The notes: a model not told the origin generated them from the letters alone. A stretch of DNA of 5,593 bases from CAYRUZ01 sp964427895 (GCA_964427895.1 CAYRUZ010000034.1:1-5593); one strand, 5' to 3'; positions 1 to 4,911 are shown, counted from the stretch's first letter. Made by a program: numbers and translations.

Positions 1-740
1 GGATCGATGCGCTGGTCTTTGCTCGCGACGGCGACCTTGCTGCGGAAGCCCGCGTCGCGTGCGATGCCCTTGATCTCGACGTCGCCGTTGCGCACTTCCG
101 GGATCTCGAGCTCGAGCAGCTTCTTCACGAGCTGCGGGTGCGTGCGCGAGATGCGCAGCTGCGGGCCCTTGCCTGTGAACTCCACGCGATCGAGGTACAC
201 GCGGACGCGCTTGCCCGTGTAGTAGTGCTCGCCGGGGATCTGCTCGCGCCACGGCAGCGACACCGTCATACCTTCGATCTCCAGCGTCACCCAGTTCGGA
301 TCGCTCTTCGTCACGACCGCGGTGAGCAGCTCGTGCTCGCGGTCCTTGAACTTCTCGTACAAGCTCTGGCGCTCGGCCTCCTGGAGTTTCTGCAGGATCA
401 CCTGCTTGGCTGCCTGGGCGGCGATGCGTCCGTACTCCGGCGGCGTGACGTCGATGGTGATTTCGTCCCCGACGTCGACGTCGGAGCGGATCTTCTTCGC
501 TTCCTTGAGGTCGATTTCGAAGTTCTCGTTCTCCACCTCTTCGACGACTTCCTTCACGATGAGGATCGTCGGCATCTCGCCTCCTTCCGGCAGTTCGACG
601 CGGATCTCCTGTTCCTTGTTGCCGAAGTCCTTGCGGTACGCCGTGGCGATGGCTTGCTTCACGGCTTCCAGCACCTGCTCGGCCGAGACGTTTTTCTCGT
701 TGCAGATCTGGTTGATGGCGGCGATGAATGATGCGCGCAT
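1..740 (-). CDS. nusA: Transcription termination/antitermination factor NusA, N-terminal part (runs off left edge)
   Basis: NusA binds RNA polymerase and nascent RNA, modulating pausing, intrinsic termination and antitermination. The minus strand from the ATG at 740-738 encodes 246 codons before the window ends. The N-terminal RNAP-binding domain (about residues 1-130) starts MRASFIAAINQICNEKNVSA and contains AYRKDFG (34-40), VGDEITIDV (90-98) and YGRIAAQAAKQVI (103-115). An S1 domain follows at about 135-200, ending in the diagnostic LRISRTHP (195-202). The junction into KH1 is VEIKGIARDAGFRSKVAVAS (221-240), a near-signature NusA segment. The KH domains and C-terminus lie outside the window. 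The ATG is chosen because it fits the family N-terminus and an in-frame TGA lies 39 nt upstream. No Shine-Dalgarno is visible; the sequence just before the start is U/C-rich. The gene is divergent from its neighbour, and no rimP precedes it. Identification is near certain. Confidence 0.97.
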   Translation of the reverse strand, partial: MRASFIAAINQICNEKNVSAEQVLEAVKQAIATAYRKDFGNKEQEIRVELPEGGEMPTILIVKEVVEEVENENFEIDLKEAKKIRSDVDVGDEITIDVTPPEYGRIAAQAAKQVILQKLQEAERQSLYEKFKDREHELLTAVVTKSDPNWVTLEIEGMTVSLPWREQIPGEHYYTGKRVRVYLDRVEFTGKGPQLRISRTHPQLVKKLLELEIPEVRNGDVEIKGIARDAGFRSKVAVASKDQRID

Positions 741-751
741 ACGATTGAGGG

Positions 752-789
752 AAAGAAAAATCCACCGTTCCGATCGTCACGGAACAGTG
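752..789 (-). terminator. Terminator-like hairpin plus U-tract in the nusA 5' leader (candidate attenuator)
   Basis: Read on the minus strand, CACTGTTCCG (789-780), a 7-nt loop (779-773) and CGGAACGGTG (772-763) form a 10-bp stem. One pair is a G-U wobble (786 with 766). It is followed by GA and then TTTTTCTTT (760-752), the layout of an intrinsic terminator. The wobble pairs only in minus-strand RNA; in plus-strand RNA the same position is a C-A mismatch, so the structure favours a role in the nusA transcript. No minus-strand gene lies just upstream that would need terminating, because the neighbour is divergent. This makes leader attenuation, perhaps responding to NusA itself, the natural hypothesis. 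The structure is seen in the sequence; the function is inferred. Confidence 0.55.
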
Positions 790-815
790 TGAAATACCAA
801 CCTGAAAGTGCATTC

Positions 816-844
816 ATCCTACGTGAATCCCCGTTTTGACGCAA
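816..844 (-). promoter_or_regulatory. Putative sigma70-type promoter of nusA
   Basis: On the minus strand TTGCGT (844-839) is followed after exactly 17 nt by TAGGAT (821-816). These match 3/6 and 4/6 of the -35 and -10 consensus. Transcription would begin near 809, giving a leader of about 69 nt before the nusA ATG. The call is by inspection only and rests on spacing as much as on the hexamers. Confidence 0.4.
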
Positions 845-876
845 GGGAAAAGGAAAAAGCGTGCTGAATAGCAAAA

Positions 877-905
877 TTGACATCAGTGCGCGGTTTTGTG
901 ATCGT
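877..905 (+). promoter_or_regulatory. Possible promoter of the SEC-C gene, giving a near-leaderless mRNA
   Basis: A perfect -35 consensus TTGACA (877-882) is followed after 17 nt by GATCGT (900-905), a poor -10 (3/6). The ATG at 912 follows 6 nt later, so transcription would start at about the start codon. The -35 is strong but the -10 is weak, and the call depends on 912 rather than 861 being the true start. Confidence 0.3.
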
Positions 906-911
906 GAATGC

Positions 912-1343
912 ATGCTCAACGAGAAGATCAATCTGGACGACCCGGCGCTGCGTGCGCAGCTCGAGAAGATGCTGCCGGCACAGCTTCCGGCCGCAATGCG
1001 CCATCAAATCATGCAGGTGCTGCACCAGCAATTACGTGTGGGGAATGCACGCGAAACATCCATCATTGACGTCATGAACAGCGTCATCGAGGGGTTGGGC
1101 CTGTCCGAGGTCTTGCGCCAGGCCGCGCCCGAGGGCGTGGCACAGCTTCTGAACGTGGTCGATGGGGTACAGACGGGCAATGCCGCGGACGTTATCAAGC
1201 AGGTGCAAGAAGGTGTGCGCAGCGGCCAAATCAGCTTTAAGACGAAGCCGATCAAGAACACCGGGGAACATGTTGGTCGCAACGATCCGTGCCCGTGCGG
1301 CAGCGGAAAGAAGCGCAAGAGATGTTGCGGCATGAAATCCTGA
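912..1343 (+). CDS. Small protein with C-terminal SEC-C zinc-binding motif
   Basis: This encodes 143 residues from the ATG at 912. The last part, VGRNDPCPCGSGKKRKRCCG, is a textbook SEC-C motif (CxC-x8-CC), the zinc-binding tail also found at the end of many SecA proteins. It is appended to many otherwise unrelated proteins, so it does not by itself define a function. The preceding ~120 residues look helical and amphipathic (for example LRAQLEKMLPAQLPAAMRHQIMQ) and match no family I recognise. Start choice: a GTG at 861 with a possible AGGA Shine-Dalgarno would add 17 residues. Those extra codons have about half G/C at third positions, against about four fifths in the next 37 codons, and TTGACA at 877-882 lies at -35 distance from 912. 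I therefore prefer 912 but cannot exclude 861. The gene is divergent from nusA. Whether it cooperates with SecA or ribosome-associated partners is unknown. Confidence 0.85.
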   Translation: MLNEKINLDDPALRAQLEKMLPAQLPAAMRHQIMQVLHQQLRVGNARETSIIDVMNSVIEGLGLSEVLRQAAPEGVAQLLNVVDGVQTGNAADVIKQVQEGVRSGQISFKTKPIKNTGEHVGRNDPCPCGSGKKRKRCCGMKS

Positions 1344-1404
1344 ACGCCTTGGGCGAACAGCTCGCGAATGCAAGCCGCATTGCGGGAGTTACAGGCAGTT
1401 TTTC

Positions 1405-1412
1405 GCTATACT
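1405..1412 (+). promoter_or_regulatory. -10-like box GCTATACT just upstream of the 1419 start
   Basis: TATACT (1407-1412) matches 5/6 of the -10 consensus and is separated from the ATG by 6 nt. Transcription would therefore begin at or next to the A of the start codon. No Shine-Dalgarno is present and no good -35 is seen at 16-18 nt (1384-1389 is GGGAGT). The same GCTATACT octamer precedes secA. Confidence 0.5.
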
Positions 1413-1418
1413 GAGACG

Positions 1419-1871
1419 ATGTCCGTGCTCGACCGCTACGACGGCTGGATTCGTGCGCAGCAGGTGCAAATGGAGGTGCTCGAAACCGAACTGGGCGATG
1501 GCGATGTGTTCTTCGATGCGTTGGACATCGATCCTGCGGACGGACTGCATCGGGAGCGGATGGCACAACGCGAGACGCTCAACATGCTGCTCGGCCAGAA
1601 TCCGGCGATGCTTCCGCTCACCGAAGTTTTCAATATGTTGCGCTACGCGGAGCGGAAAGTGCAGCGACTCAACGACCAGCCAGCGGCGTCGGGCATCCAC
1701 CACGTGATGCTTGCCGCGTACGCGCAGGTCGGGGCCGTGTTGATCGCGAGCCTCGTCGCAGACGAACGTGACGCGCTCGAAGAAGAGGCGGCTGCGTCGG
1801 GCCAGCCCGTCGATTCGTACGTGTGGGATTACATCGGTGCGTTGTTGTCGGATGAGTGGGAATCGTCCTGA
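1419..1871 (+). CDS. Hypothetical acidic helical protein, 150 residues
   Basis: I do not recognise this protein. From the ATG at 1419 it reads MSVLDRYDGWIRAQQVQMEV and appears largely alpha-helical, with many Glu/Asp residues. A fairly hydrophobic stretch lies at residues 94-113 (HHVMLAAYAQVGAVLIASLV), too polar at its start for a confident membrane helix. The C-terminus is acidic (EEEAAASGQP, then SDEWESS). There are no cysteines and no signal peptide. An in-frame ATG at 1368 would add 17 residues. I prefer 1419 because a GCTATACT box (1405-1412) lies 6 nt upstream and would fall inside the longer version. It follows the SEC-C gene by 75 nt on the same strand but seems to have its own start signal. 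Its last 43 bp overlap the end of the convergent glycosyltransferase gene. Strong G/C bias at third positions supports real coding. Confidence 0.75.
   Translation: MSVLDRYDGWIRAQQVQMEVLETELGDGDVFFDALDIDPADGLHRERMAQRETLNMLLGQNPAMLPLTEVFNMLRYAERKVQRLNDQPAASGIHHVMLAAYAQVGAVLIASLVADERDALEEEAAASGQPVDSYVWDYIGALLSDEWESS
1829..1871. other. 43-bp tail-to-tail overlap of convergent genes
   Basis: The plus-strand hypothetical gene stops with TGA at 1869-1871. The minus-strand glycosyltransferase stops with TAA at 1831-1829. Both C-termini are therefore encoded in the same 43 bp on opposite strands, with no room for a terminator between the genes; each mRNA must run into the other gene. Confidence 0.75.
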
Positions 1872-2713
1872 GCGCGTAGTCCTCGCAGATAGGCTCTGGC
1901 GTGGCGACCGCGCATCGTCGGCAATAGGGCGAGGACCCGGTATGCCCACAGCTTCCATCCGTGTGGCCGTGGGTCGAATCCCGAAACCGCGGCGATCTTC
2001 AGCGCCGATCGTCCGATGGTTTCCATTCGCCGCAGCGAATCGTCGATCGTGACATGGTGATGGTGGAGGCCGACGGCCGACGGTTCGTAGTAGAGCGCCA
2101 CGTCGTCCTGTGCCAGGCGCAATCCCCACTCGATGTCTTCCCATCCGTACAAGGTGACGTCCGCGCGGAACGGATGCGCTCGGGCGATGGCCGTGGGCAG
2201 GCTGATGTTGCTCGCGTAGGAAAAACGGTGCTGCAGTTCGCGCGGCACCACGCTGCGCCTGTGTCCGTCGAGGAGCGTATAGCCGAACTGCCAGCCGCTG
2301 CGCTCGAGCCATCGCATCACGGGCGTGACGACGGCGAGGGGGTCCCAGGTAACGTAGCCCAGCACGGCGGTGCGGTCGTTGCCGACGCGTGCGTGCGCCT
2401 CCACGTGGGCGGCGCAGGCATGGGGCTGCAAGAAGATGTCGTCGCCGATGAACAACACGTGTTCGGCCGTTGCGCGCTTCACTCCGGCGTTGCGCGCGGC
2501 ACCTTGTTGGCTTTTCTCCACTTCGCCGAAGGACACCGGGATGCCCCACTCAGCTTTCCCTTCAAATAGCGATGCCGTTTCATCGTCATGTCCGTCGCTC
2601 ACCACGATCACTTCGAGGTGCTCGGCGATGCTTTGGCGCTCCAGATGCTGCAGGCACTGCCGCAGCACGGTGGCGCGCCGGTGGGTGGGGATGACGACGG
2701 AGAGCAGTGGCAT
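1829..2713 (-). CDS. Family 2 glycosyltransferase (GT-A fold)
   Basis: This is a predicted inverting glycosyltransferase that moves a sugar from a nucleotide-sugar donor to an unknown acceptor, typically in cell-surface polysaccharide or glycoprotein synthesis. From the ATG at 2713 there are 294 residues. The N-terminal nucleotide-binding segment is LLSVVIPTHRR (3-13), followed by VIVVSDGHDD (35-44) and QQGAARNAGV (69-78). The metal-binding DxD-type motif is in LFIGDDIFL (87-95). The catalytic/acceptor motif GWEDIEWGLRL (190-200) corresponds to the family's ED-x-x-x-G-x-R element. The run HHHH at 217-220 is at the place where many GT2 enzymes have a metal-ligand histidine. No membrane helix is evident. 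The reading frame is open for 24 more codons upstream, but the family N-terminus begins at 2713. Substrate cannot be told from sequence. It stands alone on the minus strand, divergent from an exported-protein gene and overlapping the gene ending at 1871. Confidence 0.93.
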   Translation of the reverse strand: MPLLSVVIPTHRRATVLRQCLQHLERQSIAEHLEVIVVSDGHDDETASLFEGKAEWGIPVSFGEVEKSQQGAARNAGVKRATAEHVLFIGDDIFLQPHACAAHVEAHARVGNDRTAVLGYVTWDPLAVVTPVMRWLERSGWQFGYTLLDGHRRSVVPRELQHRFSYASNISLPTAIARAHPFRADVTLYGWEDIEWGLRLAQDDVALYYEPSAVGLHHHHVTIDDSLRRMETIGRSALKIAAVSGFDPRPHGWKLWAYRVLALLPTMRGRHARAYLRGLRAQDDSHSSDNNAPM

Positions 2714-2720
2714 CGTCCAC

Positions 2721-2750
2721 ACGGTAGATCCACGGGCGCATTGCTGTCGA
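2721..2750 (-). promoter_or_regulatory. Possible glycosyltransferase promoter
   Basis: On the minus strand TCGACA (2750-2745, 5/6 to -35 consensus) is followed by an 18-nt spacer and TACCGT (2726-2721, 3/6 to -10). The ATG at 2713 follows 7 nt later. No Shine-Dalgarno precedes the ATG, so if this promoter is real the mRNA would be leaderless or nearly so. Confidence 0.35.
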
Positions 2751-2755
2751 CTGCG

Positions 2756-2784
2756 TTGACGAAATGAGCATTTATCCGTATACA
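2756..2784 (+). promoter_or_regulatory. Sigma70-type promoter of the exported-protein gene
   Basis: TTGACG (2756-2761, 5/6) is followed after exactly 17 nt by TATACA (2779-2784, 4/6). Transcription would start near 2791, leaving a leader of about 48 nt that contains a good Shine-Dalgarno. This is the best promoter in the window. Its -35 lies 5 bp from the -35 of the putative divergent promoter for the glycosyltransferase. Confidence 0.65.
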
Positions 2785-2825
2785 TTGCGCGACCTTTCGC
2801 ACCGCCGGTGAGAACCGTTTCTCAA

Positions 2826-2833
2826 GAAGGGAG
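2826..2833 (+). promoter_or_regulatory. Shine-Dalgarno of the exported-protein gene
   Basis: The purine stretch AAGGGAG lies about 5 nt before the ATG at 2839 and matches the anti-Shine-Dalgarno well. It fixes the start codon. It is notable because most other starts in the window lack such a site. Confidence 0.7.
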
Positions 2834-2838
2834 TTCGT

Positions 2839-3690
2839 ATGCGTCGAGTTCTTTTGGCCGGTAGTGGCCTGATCGCTGTCTGTGCCGTGTTCTTGCTGTC
2901 GGGGGCCTCCGGCTCTCGCACGAACACTGGCAACCCGGAAGCCAGCGCCACGTCTGAGGCGATCTCTGTCGCCGCCCCGCAAACCAACACTCTGATGGGC
3001 GATCCGTCGCCCGCTCCGCTCGTCGCTCCGCGCAGCCCCGTCATCGAGGCCAGCGCCCCCATCAATCAACGCTCGTCGCGGACTACCGTTCCTCCGCTCT
3101 TCCACGTGAATGCGACTACGAATCCGCCCGTCCTGTTCGCGGACATCAAGCCGCGGCAAGTGACGATCGACTTCGATGTCCCGCAACTCATCACGTACAA
3201 AAAGCGAGCGAAAACCGTTCTGTTCCAGCCCAACGATCTGACCCACCGCGAACTGCTCGCGACCATCGCCACCCACGGCATCCCGGAATACCCGGGGGAC
3301 AAGGTGCACCACTACCTCAACGGCCAAGCCAGCAAACAGGGCAAGGTCTATGAGTGGGTGCCACTGCGTTCGCAGGACGTGGAACGATGGCGGAAGAGTC
3401 TCGGCGGAGTCTGGGCGCACCGCAACATCGGAGCCAACGACTTCGGCGGCTCCGTGCGCGCGGCGCACTATACCAAGTTGGTGCCCGAAGAAGTCCTCGA
3501 GCGCGTCGAGACAATCGAACGGTACGTGCCCGACGCCACCTTCTACGTCAGCGACATCGAGAAGTTCAAAGACCCCTTCCTCGCCGTCGGGGTCGGCGAA
3601 TATCCGATGGTCATCATCGCCGTGTGGGACGAGCCGGGCTTCACCTGTCCGCCCCTCGCGCGCGTTCCGGAGTTGGTTGTCCGTAAGTGA
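2839..3690 (+). CDS. Exported protein of unknown function (signal peptide, S/T/P-rich linker, C-terminal domain)
   Basis: I do not recognise the family. The 283 residues begin MRRVLLAGSG with a classical signal sequence or N-terminal anchor: two arginines, then a hydrophobic core at about 4-24. A small-residue SGASGS region at 21-26 could be a signal-peptidase site. No lipobox is present; C15 is preceded by AV. Residues 25-90 are low-complexity, rich in Ala, Ser, Thr and Pro, and look like an extracytoplasmic linker. Residues 91-283 look folded, with KPRQVTIDFDVPQL (104-117), PNDLTHRELLATIATHGIPEYPG (131-153), YEWVPLRSQDVERWRKSLGGVWAHRNIG (171-198), a helix PEEVLERVETIERY (216-229) and a strand-rich end FLAVGVGEYPMVIIAVWDEPG (247-267). 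Outside the signal segment the only cysteine is C270. The start is set by the Shine-Dalgarno. The gene is monocistronic, with its own promoter, and is followed by a GC-rich hairpin. Confidence 0.85.
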   Translation: MRRVLLAGSGLIAVCAVFLLSGASGSRTNTGNPEASATSEAISVAAPQTNTLMGDPSPAPLVAPRSPVIEASAPINQRSSRTTVPPLFHVNATTNPPVLFADIKPRQVTIDFDVPQLITYKKRAKTVLFQPNDLTHRELLATIATHGIPEYPGDKVHHYLNGQASKQGKVYEWVPLRSQDVERWRKSLGGVWAHRNIGANDFGGSVRAAHYTKLVPEEVLERVETIERYVPDATFYVSDIEKFKDPFLAVGVGEYPMVIIAVWDEPGFTCPPLARVPELVVRK

Positions 3691-3730
3691 TTGAAAATTC
3701 GTGTTCCCGTTCTCACCACGCGAATGGTCG

Positions 3731-3755
3731 TTCCCCCCGGGCGGTCCGGGGGGAA
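3731..3755 (+). terminator. Perfect 10-bp GC-rich hairpin after the exported-protein gene
   Basis: TTCCCCCCGG (3731-3740), a 5-nt loop GCGGT (3741-3745) and CCGGGGGGAA (3746-3755) form a perfect and very stable stem 41 nt after the stop codon. Its position suggests a 3' end or transcription-termination structure for the upstream mRNA. There is no immediate U-tract: the next T-run is TTTT in GGATTTTGG about 15 nt further on. It may instead be a 3'-end-protecting hairpin or a bidirectional element. Confidence 0.5.
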
Positions 3756-3903
3756 TACCACATGTGCGGATTTTGGTTCGTGCACTTTTCTGTACGTGTA
3801 GTAAAGAAAACAGAACATAGGCATTTTTTCTCGAAATCACATTTTTCCTCTGAATACTGCGAAAAAACATTACTGCAATTTTCCATGCCTAGTCTGCTGT
3901 ACG

Positions 3904-3933
3904 ACGACAGTGTGCAGGGAACTTTGCTACGCT
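3904..3933 (+). promoter_or_regulatory. Possible tsaB promoter with GCTACGCT -10-like box
   Basis: ACGACA (3904-3909, 4/6) is followed by an 18-nt spacer and TACGCT (3928-3933, 3/6). The GTG start at 3940 lies 6 nt after that. The box GCTACGCT (3926-3933) resembles the GCTATACT preceding two other genes here at a similar distance. No Shine-Dalgarno is seen. Confidence 0.35.
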
Positions 3934-3939
3934 GTGCAC

Positions 3940-4700
3940 GTGCGTCTCTTTCTCGACACCGCCAGTCATCACGGGCTCGTCGCCCTCGTCGATGATGCGT
4001 CCGTCGTCGTCTCGCGCGAGATCAATCCGCGCACGCGCGACGACGAAGTGGCGTCACTCGTTGCGACGATGATGGCGGAGAAAAAAATCGATGGCGCGTC
4101 ACTCGNNNNNNNNNNNNNNNNNNNNNNNNNNNNNNNNNNNNNNNNNNNNNNNNNNNNNNNNNNNNNNNNNNNNNNNNNNNNNNNNNNNNNNNNNNNNNNN
4201 NNNNNGCGTCACTCGTTGCGACGATGATGGCGGAGAAAAAAATCGATGGCGCGTCACTCGCCGGCATCGCCTGTGTCACGGGTCCGGGAGGCTTCACGAG
4301 CGTGCGGGTGGGAGTGGCGCTCGCCAATGCATGGGGGTGGGCATGGAAGCTTCCGGTCGCAGGCATTCACCAGAGTGATCTCTACCGCGCGCGCACCGAT
4401 GTCGCGGATTGCGTGTGGGTACACTCGACAAAAAAAACGGAGATGTTCGTCCGCGGATTCGGGGCATTCGCGACGCAGTGGGCAGACCCCATGCACGTCA
4501 CCGTCGTGGCACTCCACGAATCGTTGCCCGAGGGCGCGCCGATCATCGGGGAACTCATCGACGAGCATCAGGCGATGATCCAAAAAAAGAACGGCGTGCT
4601 TCTTCCCCTTCAGCCACTCGACACCGTTCTTCCGTCCTTTCTCGCGACGTGCGGGTACGAGAGATCATCCATCGATCCCTGGTACGGTCGCGAAGGATGA
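3940..4700 (+). CDS. tsaB: tRNA N6-threonylcarbamoyladenosine biosynthesis protein TsaB, interrupted by an artefactual gap
   Basis: TsaB is the non-catalytic partner of TsaD in making t6A37 on ANN-reading tRNAs. The left part (GTG at 3940 to 4105) reads MRLFLDTASHHGLVALVDDA, the ASKHA-fold N-terminus of the family. The right part contains GIACVTGPGGFTSVRVGVALANAW, matching the conserved GPGSFTGLR segment, and ends IDPWYGREG before TGA at 4698-4700. Removing the 100 N plus one of the two identical 55-nt flanks leaves 606 nt, an open frame of 201 residues, about the family's usual length. The distance from the DDE segment to GPG (29 residues) is close to the E. coli protein's. As deposited, the frame is broken: left of the gap it runs to a stop at 4225-4227, and right of it an ORF starts at 4224. 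An upstream GTG at 3910 would add a non-family MCRELCYAVH. The GTG start has no Shine-Dalgarno. Confidence 0.9.
4051..4105 (+). repeat. 55-nt sequence duplicated across the gap, left copy
   Basis: This segment is base-for-base identical to 4206-4260 and abuts the N run. It encodes ASLVATMMAEKKIDGASL in the tsaB frame. It starts and ends with the same 10-mer GCGTCACTCG (4051-4060 and 4096-4105). That internal repeat may have caused an assembly-graph branch. Confidence 0.97.
4106..4205. other. Scaffold gap of exactly 100 N
   Basis: One hundred ambiguous bases lie between two identical 55-nt sequences. The round length is a padding convention rather than a measured size. The flanking identity indicates that the two contigs overlap and no sequence is missing. 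Confidence 0.98.
4206..4260 (+). repeat. 55-nt sequence duplicated across the gap, right copy
   Basis: This is identical to 4051-4105 and begins at the first base after the N run. Its end continues directly into the conserved TsaB segment AGIACVTGPGG. The duplication is best read as unmerged contig ends sharing one assembly k-mer, not as a biological repeat. Confidence 0.97.
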
Positions 4701-4820
4701 AAAGGGAATGGCTGAGGGTAAAAACAGCGCATCCACGGGCATGGTTCTTGGCATTTCCCCCTTTTTGGACAAAGGAAGGGGCGCCAATTGCCGTTTTTGG
4801 GCCGTATTTCCAACCTTAAT

Positions 4821-4848
4821 ATCTCCGTAATCTCGGAGATGGTATTTT
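4821..4848 (+). terminator. Dyad with following T-rich tract, weak terminator or operator
   Basis: ATCTCCG (4821-4827) and CGGAGAT (4834-4840) form a perfect 7-bp stem with a 6-nt loop, followed by GGTATTTT. It could end the tsaB transcript. The stem is short and the T-tract broken, so it could equally be a protein-binding dyad about 80 bp upstream of secA. Confidence 0.3.
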
Positions 4849-4903
4849 GCTTCCGCTGGCTCTCATTCCGGCGCGTAAACCAGTGCGGCCGAGAGTCCTT
4901 GCG

Positions 4904-4911
4904 GCTATACT
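4904..4911 (+). promoter_or_regulatory. -10-like box GCTATACT upstream of secA
   Basis: TATACT (4906-4911) matches 5/6 of the -10 consensus and ends 9 nt before the secA ATG, so a transcript would have at most a few leader bases. It sits in the 7-nt centre of a GCGG/CCGC dyad (4901-4904 and 4912-4915). No Shine-Dalgarno and no good -35 are seen (4883-4888 is GTGCGG). Confidence 0.45.

Larger units (their letters stand above)
3691..3939. other. Non-coding interval between the exported-protein gene and tsaB
   Basis: No gene is supported here. After the hairpin at 3731-3755 the composition turns AT-rich from about 3780 to 3895, unlike its GC-rich surroundings. It includes TTTTTT (3824-3829), TTTTT (3842-3846) and AAAAAA (3862-3867). 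The sequence TACTGC occurs at 3855-3860 and 3871-3876. I see no tRNA, riboswitch or convincing small ORF. The last 36 bp carry the possible tsaB promoter. Confidence 0.6.

Noticed and set aside
138..731. Plus-strand open frame of 197 codons
   Set aside because: It lies entirely antisense to clearly identified nusA; its His/Arg/Asp/Leu-rich product is the usual mirror of a high-GC3 gene.
1344..1418. Terminator between the SEC-C gene and the next gene (CCGCATTGCGG)
   Set aside because: The stem is only 4 bp with a 3-nt loop, and the T-run lies about 15 nt further on.
1389..2549. Minus-strand open frame of 386 codons
   Set aside because: It overlaps the GT2 gene in another frame and runs antisense to the 1419-1871 gene; the product is Arg/Pro-rich with no family motifs.
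2839..2904. Lipoprotein signal (Cys15) in the exported protein
   Set aside because: The residues before the cysteine (LIAV) do not fit a lipobox and the hydrophobic core continues beyond it.
3842..3866. TTTTTC/GAAAAA inverted repeat
   Set aside because: It is only six mostly A-T pairs with a 13-nt loop in an AT-rich stretch; expected by chance.
2608..3870. Minus-strand open frame of 420 codons
   Set aside because: It is antisense to the exported-protein gene and passes through its promoter, Shine-Dalgarno and downstream hairpin. The plus-strand gene has a signal sequence and proper start signals, so this long frame is a shadow.
4051..4260. True tandem repeat, CRISPR-like or mobile-element direct repeat flanking an insertion
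   Set aside because: The two copies directly abut an exact 100-N pad and collapse to a perfect TsaB frame of normal length. A padded contig overlap explains everything.
4708..4830. Small plus-strand ORF of 40 codons starting MAEGKNSAST
   Set aside because: The purine stretch abuts the ATG with no spacing, codon use is not biased, and it ends inside the dyad at 4821; chance ORF is more likely.
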